Part shown: piece by piece, positions 1 through 10,038 of the stretch
How positions within the stretch are numbered: position 1 is the first letter of the stretch
Layout: each line of letters begins with the position of its first letter
Assembly: GCA_001579985.1 (NCBI GenBank)
Contig: LRSR01001891.1
Span: 1 to 55,502 of the forward strand
Source: Hypsibius dujardini
Taxonomy: Eukaryota; Tardigrada; Eutardigrada; Parachela; Hypsibiidae
DNA: 55,502 bases
Reading direction: 5' to 3'
The notes under the pieces: generated by a model
What the model was told of the DNA's origin: nothing
What the model saw: the letters and a program-made list of their open reading frames with translations, nothing else
The model's database searches: none
Translations under genes and position numbers: made by a program

Positions 1-111
1 CTTGTCGTTGAGTGTAGTTGACGATCACTTGCCATTCCTTATCTCTACTTCCAATCAAGATTGAAATGCACACGTGAATGCCTAATACTCTAAATAAACA
101 ACAATGTTTCA

Positions 112-1756
112 CTATTCAGATAAATCCATGTGAAGATTAGTCGGTAAGCGATTGGAATCAGCAACCGCATCAGCCCATTTTGCATCGGCGGTCCTATCCT
201 TAATATCCTTCCAGAATCTCCCACTACCACTCGAGGGGTTTTTCTCCACGCACCTTCCATCAGGCACTCCAAGTGCGCACTCAAACTCTTGCCTGTGCAT
301 CGACATCCGTGACTGCGAGGTCTTCGCGTGGGCGGCCCAAAACGCCCCCGAAAACGTGTCGGGAGGTCTTCGTGAGGCCGCCGCGAGAATGTGGTGCGAA
401 GACAATCCGTCACTCGTGCGACTCTGCGGACGAATAGATTGTACTTGCGATGAAGCTGTTACGTGACTGTTAGACACCTTTTCGTCTGTCAAATTCGTAT
501 CTTTATTCTCAGTCTCCAGACTACGAAGGAATTCTTGAAATTCCGTAACCGTCAGGCGAAGCAGTGCGCAGTTTTTCAGCTCGATTTCTGTCAAGCTGGT
601 CTGCTGATTGGAATCCGTTTTGTTAAGAACTGCTCGTAAGAGGCCTTCCGGTAAGGAAGAAACAACATCCGCCACCAGCATCCCCAGCTGTTCAACAATC
701 CGATATCTTACCAGTTTTTTCTGAATTATGTCTTCCGCAACAGATTCCGGGTTGAGTTGATTATTTTCCACCACACCCAAATGCGGTTCCGACAGGGAAC
801 TCCGATTGGTGAAATGATAATTTTGCGACTGATTTAGCAGTCCGTGTAACCGATCCCGCAGGCGTTCGTACCTACTCGCTAGCATTTCTCCGTCTTGTGA
901 CTGTCTCACAATTTCTTTAGCTATTTGGTAGACGTTTTCCGCAAAGTGTAGTCCAATGTCTGCCCCCACGACCGAACCAAACACGGATACCCCGACTTCT
1001 ATGATTACGCCGACTAGACGTGTCATTGCGTCAGCTGTTATCTCGTGTAGCAAGTCAAAATCCGGCATGGAGTCCACTGGGTGATAGGGCTTCGTCGCGT
1101 CCGTCCGGCTGATGTACGATTTTATTTGTTTCACCTATGAATAAGGACATAAAGCAGAATAGTTAAGTTTCAATTGTTTTCGATTCCAGTTTGATGTGAA
1201 CTGCAGGGGTAAACCATTTACACACAACCACTTTTTTATATATCCAATCATTAGCTCCGCGTTCATTTTTCATTTCTCCTCTTACCGTCCGAGCGATCGA
1301 TTTGACCGTTGACTTCTTCTTCGTCTCCACGGTGCCCGGGTAGAGTTCCTCCGCGATGGTACCCTTCCAACTGCCAGTGACGGACTTCAAAATTGTCATG
1401 GCTAGGACAGGTGCAGCCACGCCCATTTCCAGGACCAGCTTGTCTTGAAAGGCAAAGCACACTTCGTCTCCCACGATAGAGGTCCATTTAGTATTGGTTT
1501 GAAGTTTGACTATTTCAATGGCTTGATGGGTGAGGCCGCAAAGGTCTTGAATGAGCATCCGGAGGAATTGGCCCTGCACGAAGTTAATCTGGGCCAAAGT
1601 AGATGTGCAAATGGATTGGAGATGGGCGTTGAGGATGACTACTTCCCGTCGATGGGGCGGATTGTGGAGCTGGTCGATCAGCTGGCTGGTGTAAACAATC
1701 AACTCGCGGTAGAGCTCTTTCACCGGGATTAGGCACAACGGAGCATGTACTGGCAT
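112..1756 (-). CDS. Orphan two-exon protein, 517 aa
   Basis: I do not recognise the family. The likely CDS is exon 1 at 1756-1226 (ATG at 1756) joined to exon 2 at 1134-112. The acceptor AG before 1134 is clear. The donor is one of three in-frame GT choices near 1225-1231; GTGTGT at 1225 is used here. Both exons keep one open frame. The N-terminal half is mostly helical-looking with a glycine-containing stretch (GVAAPVLAMTILKSVTG). The middle has another small-residue stretch (VGVIIEVGVSVFGSVVGAD) that could pack against or insert into a membrane. The C-terminal 120 residues are Ser/Arg/Asp-rich and look disordered. No catalytic motif is visible. The gene diverges from the next one with 145 bp between the start codons. 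The two-exon model is fairly sure; function is unknown. Confidence 0.55.
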
Positions 1757-1901
1757 AATTTAAAGTAAATTAATTTAATTTAATAATTCAATTCTAAAAA
1801 TGAGCATCTCTGCATTTCGAATGTCTGTCTTAGCCCTGGCAACTCGTTTGGTTTGTCTAGGATGATGATATTGCTTACCGAAAAGAGTCGTTAGCGGAGA
1901 A

Positions 1902-4900
1902 ATGGCCGATATTACGATCAAACAATCGGACGTTGAGATACGCCCTGACAGCCGTCCTCCCATTGATCCGCTTATGTTTAGGCAGAGGGGGGAGCCCGTT
2001 ACGTTGTTGGAACAGGAACGCGATCTAGCGGATGGCTTGCAGTTCACTTTGACTAATTTGTCCTTCGTTCAGCCGAAACCAATCTTCCATCAGGTAAGTA
2101 GTATTTCACCAAAAACAAGCGTGATTTCATACTGTTGAATTTTGAGTTTCATTTAATGTTTTTCCGTTTGATTTTGTGTGTTGTGAGACCGTTTGTTTTG
2201 CTAAGACGAAAACAGTTTCTAAGAAAACCTTTGCAAGGACGAAAAAGGTTTTAGGTTTTTTCTGTTTCGGTAGACACAACCCGTCGCTTAGAATGAATGT
2301 CAAACAAGGGTCGGGATGAGATTTTCAAACCCAACCGCATTGAACATATCAATGCGCAGGGTATAAAATACGAGTAGCCATATAATGAAGATCTTTGAAA
2401 GACATAAAGTTCAGTTTTGAGCTTTGGTTTGAATGGGGGAATTGTTCAAAGTGCCAAACACATCGGTGCTTAATTTTCCCAACAAAATTAGCGATTTGGG
2501 TATACAATGTCGAATTCTGTTACAAATTGTTTGAGTTAATGCAAATTTGGTTTATAATCGATCAGCTTGGAACAAAATACTTACGACACCAGCTGCAGAG
2601 GAGGGAGTTACGTGTAGTTTCTGGCTTTGCACTCGCTCTCAATTACCTGCGTCACTGTTTTAACTTACATTTTTATGCAATAAATTCAATCTTTCATTCT
2701 CTCTAACAAAATTCCGTCAAGAAAAATTAAGACCTTTTACGTGCTATTAAAAAACTATACTTTTGGCTTTTGAAAAATAAGCTCTCTATTAAATTCATAG
2801 GTTTACTAATAAATTCAAAACTTGACTTTGATTGCAGCCCATCAATTCAGCAATGAAATCTTACATTAACTTTTCAGAAATAGTTGCCTGCTTCTTTATT
2901 TTTGCATAAAAAATAAGATTTATTTTAAATAAATCTGGCTCGAAACGTGTTTCACAAGAAATGAAATACTGACTTGGGTTCGGTATAAAGTTCCCATTTA
3001 GAAAACCACAAAATCAGACATCCATATATACATTCCGATATTAAGGCAAATAAAATTTTTTATTGATGACTTTTTCACTTATTTAGGCCCCGCCATGAAA
3101 TTCTAAAATATTTCCGTGAACGCTAATCGGTTCAAAATAACTTTTGTGTACTAGTTTGTAAGCGTAAAACTTTGTCGGGTTCATCGAATATATTAATATT
3201 TGAAAGCTTTCGCAAGATAGCCTTGAATGATGCCACCAATTTGTCTGCAGCCATCACAGATCATCTCGACGACATCCACGTGGAAGGACAACGATGCGCA
3301 CCCGGTCAGCCAGCTGGAGTGCCTGATGGTGGGAATGGTGATGGAATGGGAGAAAAAGAAAAACTCCCCGTCCGCCACCATATGGAACAAGACAGAATAC
3401 GCCCTCGCCCGGAATGGGTTTCTCTACCGGAAGCGCGTAGTAGGTACCCAAAATGATCACTTCTGTTGCAGGTCTTAATTTAGTATTTTATTCATATTTC
3501 TGCACACCAAAAGCCAACACATTTCAGGTATAGGGTAGTGTAAAAACTGTCAAATTAAACTCTGCTCTGAAATCAGGGTGTTGTTTGTACGAATATTGGA
3601 TCCATCAGTCATTGTTGTTTTCGCAACTTTAAAATTCGAGGAAAAAGTTCTTGGAGCTACTTAAAAGTTCCTCAACATATGTTCGATCTAAATATCATGT
3701 CTAATCAATAACTTGTAAAATTAATTCAATTGTATAATTTTGTTACAAAAAGATAGAGGAAAAAGAGATAACGATACCTGTATTTTTGCGTTTTTCCAAT
3801 TACGTTCAATCAATCAATCAATCGTTCCGAAAAAAAATGCAAACTGTCTGTCTATTCTGGACACCACCTGAGGAGTCGGAATTCTAGGCCCCGATTTAAA
3901 TACTGTGTACAGCAGGGCGAACAAATCAAAATCGTAACATATATCAATCAAAAGAGCCACTAAGTTTAGTTTTCCATTTAAAAAGAAATTGTATTTTTAG
4001 TTTTCTTTTATCAAACTTATTGCCTCATATTATTGTCTGATAGATTGTTCATTATTTGAACCCAAAATATCGACAAATAGTGAGAGAAAAGTGTGCCAAA
4101 GCGGCATTTCTACCATTTCCAAACTTGCGCAGTATAGGGAGTTTCACCTCCTACTAAAATGTGTGTTTTGGTGTTTTGTTTTCCGACTGAAGGGCAGCGG
4201 AAAAGAACTCAACGCGTTTGATCTCCGGCACATTGACGTGGACCTCATGCCGCGTGCCTCGGAGACTAATTCCTTCGAAAGCGGAGAGCGACCGCTGGTG
4301 AGCCTCCGGTTTGTCAAGTACGCCTTGTCCGGGCAGGAACTCGTGTGGTATGCCAAGCACGACAGTCCCGACACCATCACCAAGTGGTACACGGAGATTC
4401 AGACTTGGAAAAAGACCTGGTATGAGGAGGATTGGCGAAAGAATCTGCTAGTCCAGACGCCACGGGTCGTGGTGGAACAGGGCAGTGCCTGGGATTTGGG
4501 ACACATTGTGGCGCAGGAAATGGCGGGCGAGTCAATGAGTGGCCGACATTCTGTCATTTTCGATAGAGGTCAGTGCTTGGTAGACAAAGAAGTTCATGTA
4601 AGTACACGGGATTATGCTTGTGTACATGCATGATCATGAGTTGCGTTGTTTAGATTAATTTAAAAAGTGGCTTAAAATAGGCCAAACCGCCTTTTTTATT
4701 TTAAATTAATACGATTTGTAATTTATTTTATAATCAAACGTCTGGTTATGCGTTGATTTTTAGTTAATTTAAATTAAAAACCATTTCAAAACCATTTTAT
4801 ATCAACGGTGGTTTAAATTCGAATTCGATTAAAAACGCACACAAAACAGGACTTTTATTGACACTTAGTTGTTTTTAAATATAATTAACAATCTTTGGTC

Positions 4901-6125
4901 ACGCGCTGAGTTTTAATATTATTTGACATTTAGATTATGTAATCTATAGTTTATAGTTTTGGATTCTATTTTCGCGTCAACAAATCATACAGCCAAAACT
5001 CATCTTTCGCATTGACAAAACGAACATAGCGCAAAATCCAGGAAAATGACAAAAATGACAAAAAAAACTACACAATCGTGTAGCAAATTATGGCTGAAAT
5101 TGAAACTCTGGAGAACAACAAAAATCCGAGTACCTTATACCTTTGCTTTTAGATTTTGAATCGGATTCGGACCAATAGCAAAACACCTTGCATAGCGGGC
5201 GTCGATGATTGTCGGAAAGAATTCTACAGTATACATTGTTCAAGCTAGCCTCAATCGCCTTTGTTTCCATGTTTTCTGAATCTACTTGGCTTCTTGGCGC
5301 CATGTGCCCTGTTGACTATTGGATGAGAGAGGCTGTACAGGGGTTGTGGACGATTCATTTATCAATAATGCACAGAAAAGACATGAAACGGCTACACATC
5401 CTCATTTTTTATTAGCTTTCAGGAAAACACGACGAATCTAGTTTCCCTGATTTTGACTGTAAAAACCTCGATTTTCAGAAAGATTTCATTTAATGATTTT
5501 TGACAAAGTCCATCTCAAAATTCAATTCGGAATCGATTGCCGTCAGCAGAATCATTTTTGGGTATGAGGGAGCGGGATTGTGGGTCATTTCTGCAATACC
5601 ACTCGAAATTTTCCTGTCAGTCCCAACAATGACCGGTAGCTCCGCCCCTTGACATTCAAAATGGATTCTACTTACGACAATCGATTCCAAATTAGATTTT
5701 GAGAGGGACTGTGTCAAAAATCATAAATTGAAATCTTTTCAAAAATCGACATTTTCACAGTCAAAATCAGAGACACTGGAATCTTTCATTGTTTTCCCAA
5801 CTTTGAAATTCTGCCAAAAAAAGTTATTGGGACAAGCCACAGTGAAATAAATTTCGAAAATTATCTGCCGCTCTGACCACTGTAAATAATATGGTAACAC
5901 GGTGAATATTACGCACGGTTCTCGCGGTGCAAACTCTCTCATGAGTCATCCCCACAGAACATCGACAGCCACGGCTGTCTGCAAACGTCATGGTGAGTTT
6001 CATCAGCCGAGTGAAGTGAGATCAGAGTGACGGAAGTGACGATAGAGGCTCACGCTATTATAGTCACAATCAGAGACACAAGTCAGCTGGGAATTTTCAG
6101 TTTTCAACACCATACATATTTTTAA
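1902..6125 (+). CDS. Orphan multi-exon protein, about 281 aa (3' end tentative)
   Basis: Unrecognised protein. Proposed exons are 1902-2093, 3251-3439, 4193-4597, 5958-5992 and a tentative last exon 6101-6125, all phase-compatible. Exon 1 starts MADITIKQSDVEIRP and ends at a strong GTAAGT donor. Exon 2 begins after CTGCAG and contains a segment with W, E and K clusters (MVMEWEKKKNSPSATIW). Exon 3 is the best supported: 135 open codons with charged and aromatic composition, ending at GTAAGT. Exon 4 is a 35-nt micro-exon between CCCACAG and GTGAGT. The last exon rests on a single TTTTCAG acceptor and a short open tail, so it may be wrong. No domain, signal peptide or membrane segment is seen. 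Introns carry a foldback element (5420-5800) and other AT-rich repeats. Confidence 0.45.
5420..5800. repeat. Foldback (MITE-like) element, copy A
   Basis: Two arms of roughly 150 bases face each other. The sequence at about 5440-5590 matches the reverse complement of about 5630-5780, including GATTTTGACTGT, TGATTTTTGACA and GGAATCGATT on the left and their complements on the right. The right outer edge carries TGTTTTCCCAACTTTGAA, found again near 3613 and 35849. It lies inside an intron of the preceding gene. It encodes no transposase, so it would be non-autonomous. Confidence 0.75.
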
Positions 6126-6324
6126 TCATTTTCTTCTCTATGACTACCTTGATTAGTTAGTGTATTGTTAATATTATTGACTTGTTTAGACTATCTCTAA
6201 TTGTAGTGATTTGTACAGCGTATAGGCTTCCCTCCGTTGGCATTCAAGTCTGGCAAAATACCGTGGTCATTCATTGCGTTATTTTGATCTCAACAACGTA
6301 GTCTCAGTTTAAAAGTGCCAGAAA

Positions 6325-6742
6325 ATGGAAACACCGACGGCTGTTCCCGCCGAGTTTGGCGAGACGGACGAATATAAGTTGTTCCACAAGCAGGAGGAAG
6401 CACTGGACTACTGCAGTCGAGCCGGACGCAATCACCGAATATTTTCGCGGGAGAGGAAGATCGGCGGAAGTCGAGTCCATCACGTCTACCCGTCTTGCCT
6501 GCATTTCTGCGAAGCTTATCAAAAGTATGAGGACAGCTACAAAAACTTCTTTGAAGTTATCCCAGTTGGCTATTCTGCCAAATTGTACTTTGACTTGGAG
6601 TTCCCAATTGAACTGAACCCGGACAAAGACGGACCAGCGATGGTCAACATCCTTGTCGCGGAAGTCAAGAAAGCCGTATGTCGCTACTCTTTTGGTTATC
6701 TTGCTGAGCTGTTTATCTCTGCCTGTCTGTCTGTCTGTCTGT

Positions 6743-6786
<44 letters not shown>

Positions 6787-8426
6787 GTCTGTCAGTCCGA
6801 GTGTCTCTCTGGCTGTCTCTATGCATGTCTGTCTGTTTGTCTGTCTGTCTATCTCTCTGTCTGCCTGTGCATGTCTTCTTTCCTGTATATTTGCTTACGT
6901 CATTTGATATATTTGCAGTTGAGAAGGGAATTCGCAATCGAAGTAAGCTCGTCAGACGTAATTAAACTCGACTCAACCACGGCCCTCAAGTTCAGCCAAC
7001 ACGTCATTTTCCCCAATGTCGTCTTCCGGCATCTCGTCCACGAGAAGGTCTTCATCGAACGGTTCTGCCAGTACATCCTGAACCGCATCAAAAGCGACCC
7101 CAAAGACCAATGCGAACAGCAGCCCCTTCATCAACTGCTGGTCAACACCGGCCGCGAAGAGAAGGCCCTTTTCGTGGACCGTTCAGTCTACAGCCGGAAG
7201 CAGAACTTTCGCATCTTCCAGTCCCGTAAATTCGGCTACACCAACGCCATGTTGCGTGCTCCCGGGGAACTCGCAGACAAGACCGACGCGGAAGTCCTGC
7301 AACTGTCTCTCATCACCAACACCCCGTCGCTGGAACCGGAACCGGGGGCGTGGCTGGAGTACCCGTTAGAGGAGCCGGAGTTTGCCGCGTATATGGGAAC
7401 AAAGAAACAGGTGGCGAATTACTCTCTCACAACCGGGACAGGCTCGTCACCCTTTCCAGACTTGGATACATTTATCGCAAATTGTGTAAGTACCAATCGT
7501 GACTTATACTAATACAAATTTGTACATATTTCAGTCGCACGAAAATCTGGAACTTCAAAAAACGGGCATTTCAGTTTTATCGTTTTTGATTGTAAAAACT
7601 TACTAGTATAGATGGATTTTAAAAGTAAAAACACTAGGCTAGTACTAAAAAACATATTTAATAAATAACGCTTAGTTTTAGTTCATTTAGTAATCTAAAA
7701 AGCGAAATTTAGTATAGAATTAAAATTAATACATTAACATAATTATTATAATAAATTTAATGCAAAATTAAGACAAATATATGATGCAAGTATTATCATA
7801 AACATAAGCTTGAAAAGTTTTAATTGCCGTCGTTTGAAGTGGGGAAAGCCAAAACCATTAAAGTAACATAGTTTTCGACTGAAACTAAATGAAACACGGT
7901 TTTAAAAAGCGGACCGTTATCGATTTGCTTTGCCGAAAGAAAGTTGGAACAGCCAATCATCCTCATTTTAAATTACTTTTCAGAATAACGTAACTATTGT
8001 TTTGTCGGAAAACAATCGGTAACAACCCGTTACTAAAAAACCCGGGTATTCAATCTGAATAATTTTCTGAGTTCCAACAAATCTCTATTTATGACCAAAA
8101 ATACAATTCGCTCGGAATTTCAATTTTCATCTTTCATTGATTGTTAACAGAACTCAAAAACGAGAATCGAGAAATGGGATTACCAGACGGACCACCAAAT
8201 ACTGCGATTCTACGTGGATGGGAATGCTGGACAGTGTGGTGACGCAGTTTGCGGCTGCCTTGCCGAGTCGAAGGCGTTGGTTTTGGTTTGCCTGAAAAGG
8301 AGGGAGTACGCAGTGCGTTGCCTGACCAAGGAGTGTGGACGGACTGAGCTGCGATTCCGTGCGCTACCGGAAGCCTGCGCAGTTCAGTGTGAAGTCGAAG
8401 TTGAGGGATCCAATATAGCTCTGTAA
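6325..8426 (+). CDS. PRIMPOL: PrimPol, primase-polymerase (397 aa, 3 exons)
   Basis: DNA-directed primase-polymerase of the archaeo-eukaryotic primase family. It re-primes stalled replication forks and acts in lesion tolerance in the nucleus and mitochondria. Exons are 6325-6675, 6919-7485 and 8151-8426, all phase 0. Motif I is YFDLEF (D90, E92), motif II is KFSQHVIF (S143, H145) and motif III is LFVDRSVYSRKQNFR (D204). The last exon is the zinc-knuckle region, beginning IEKWDYQ and holding C335, C342, C363 and C368. In the vertebrate enzyme the second ligand is His; here a Cys stands in that place. At 397 aa it is shorter than the roughly 560-aa human protein, with a shorter linker and no obvious acidic RPA-binding tail. 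The gene converges on ADAT2. Confidence 0.92.
6720..6870. repeat. (CTGT)n/(CTGC)n microsatellite in PrimPol intron 1
   Basis: Imperfect CTGT/CTGC tetranucleotide array inside the 243-base intron 6676-6918. It is open in the sense frame and encodes Cys-Leu-Ser/Pro-Val/Ala repeats if the intron is retained. Confidence 0.95.
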
Positions 8427-8518
8427 AAGTAAGGAAAAACTCATTTCATTAGTAGTATGTACTTGTCTCAACAACATATAAACACAAACACGTGAGATCT
8501 CCGAACAGGCAGAATCAG

Positions 8519-8591
8519 GAAGACAGACAGACAGACGAAAATTAGAAAGTTGGTCAGATAGGTAGGCAGATAGACATACCGACAGATAGAC

Positions 8592-8638
<47 letters not shown>

Positions 8639-8640
8639 AG
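8519..8640. repeat. (CAGA)n microsatellite
   Basis: Array of CAGA/GATA-type tetranucleotides in the space between the convergent PrimPol and ADAT2 genes. It is cleanest at about 8594-8638. Confidence 0.95.
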
Positions 8641-8720
8641 ATCTGGCAAAATCCAGATCACCAAATTACCGTTTTCTCTTTCCAGGAGGTGCTGCAAAAC
8701 AAGAAGTCATCCAGCATTGA

Positions 8721-9788
8721 CTACCTGCGAGCAAATGATGAAAAATGTTCCCACAAACCGTTTGGATTCCCTTGCTTGTAAAATTCCTTCAACAGCACGA
8801 CCGCCTTTTCGGCAGCATCCTTGACCGCAGTGGCTTTGAATGGCACACCACTCTTCAACTCCGGCTTGCTGTGCACTGGAAGAACCGATCCGCATCCGCC
8901 GAACCTATCATTGGCACAACCGAAGAACACTTCTGTAATTCCTAAAGAAATTATAGAAATAGGAATTAGAAGTTAAACAACTAAACTCTGAATAATCCTG
9001 CAAGTCTTTCGTTGTCTCATGAGTGCTCGTACCGAGCTGACGGATCGCCGCAGCGCACATGATACACGGCTCGCAGTTGACGTATAATTTTGATTGCCGT
9101 AAAATGGCCTCCTTTTCTTCGGTGGATAAAGCGGAATCCGTTGTAAAGTAGTCGTCGAATGCCACCATTTCCGCATGTTTCGTAGGCTGGATAACGATAG
9201 TAAAAACATGGGAAATCAAATTCACACATAGGGCCAAAATGCTTGACTGACCGAATTAGAGCCCAACTTGCATGTGCCAGGAGAGTGGCTCTAACACTAT
9301 CAGCCGAGCATTCTGTCTGTGTGGCCAGCATGGGAAACGCCAATTGATTGATCAATTAATTTTGTGGCAGTTATTCAACATTGAAACTTGTAATCGATCG
9401 GTCAATCAATCGTAGGCTCTAATGAATTTATGAAAACCAAAATCTAAACGCTTGCGAAATATCAGTCAACAACTTACATTACGTGTGGCGTTTGTTTGGT
9501 TCCTTCCTTGGCAGACCAATTGGCCGTTGTGAACGACCACACAACCAATCGGTACTTCGCCGACGGTCAGAGCTTCTTTTGCCTGTAGAATAAAATTCCG
9601 ATGAATCATAGAAAAATGATCAAGAACTCATGAGAAGTCATCCATCAATCAATTGATCAATCAGCTGAATTAAATTCGAACCTTTAACCAATCAATCAAT
9701 CGATTGACAGATGACTCACAAGCTCATGAGCCGCTTCCATCCAATGTTCCATGTCATCACTCGAGCTTGCCGTAGGCGCTGAATCCAT
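8721..9788 (-). CDS. ADAT2: ADAT2, catalytic subunit of the tRNA A34 deaminase (182 aa)
   Basis: Converts adenosine to inosine at the wobble position of tRNAs, as a heterodimer with ADAT3. Exons on the minus strand are 9788-9720, 9582-9478, 9186-9033 and 8941-8721. Phases are 0, 0 and 1, giving one 549-nt frame. The start ATG opens MDSAPTASSSDDMEHWM. The cytidine-deaminase fold is complete: VGEVPIGCVVV, then PTKHAEM (zinc-ligand H62 and proton-shuttle E64), then EPCIMCAAA (zinc ligands C99 and C102), then NDRFGGCGSVL. Length matches animal ADAT2 (about 190 aa). It shares a promoter space of about 250 bp with MPP10. Intron 3 carries a short hairpin repeat (9239-9315). Confidence 0.95.
9239..9315. 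repeat. Short hairpin repeat, copy 1 (ADAT2 intron)
   Basis: Left arm ATGCTTGACTGACCGA near 9239 pairs imperfectly with ATCAGCCGAGCATTCTG at 9299-9315. The same arm sequences recur at 15733 and 15840 in the Rab escort gene, so this is a dispersed family. Confidence 0.6.
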
Positions 9789-10038
9789 GAGCAACGCTAC
9801 CATTCACACAAAAATTCGTTGTAAAATGTTCGCAGCCATTTAGCGGGAGCGTGCGCCAGCGCCACGATCTATGAGACGAATTAGTGTAGATCTGATACCG
9901 AAAAACAGCTGGACCGCCGATAACAAGGGGGGGAGGATGTTTGCCCAATAGAAGGCGTGCCAGGGGTTATATGGCAATTATCTTGTTTTTCGCCTGCAAT
10001 AATTTTTATTTTTTCTTGTCTCGTACTCATTCCCCGTT
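9789..10038. promoter_or_regulatory. Bidirectional promoter space ADAT2/MPP10
   Basis: 250 bp separate the two divergent start codons, so both promoters and 5' UTRs must lie here. I see no clear TATA box. The region includes a G-run (about 9926-9936) and a pyrimidine-rich stretch before the MPP10 ATG. Confidence 0.5.

Noticed and set aside
6725-6870. Possible CRISPR-like or satellite array
   Set aside because: It is a simple tetranucleotide microsatellite without spacers, in a eukaryotic intron.
9017-9355. Alternative minus-strand frames overlapping ADAT2 exon 3
   Set aside because: Only the frame with PTKHAEM and EPCIMC continues in phase into the neighbouring exons.
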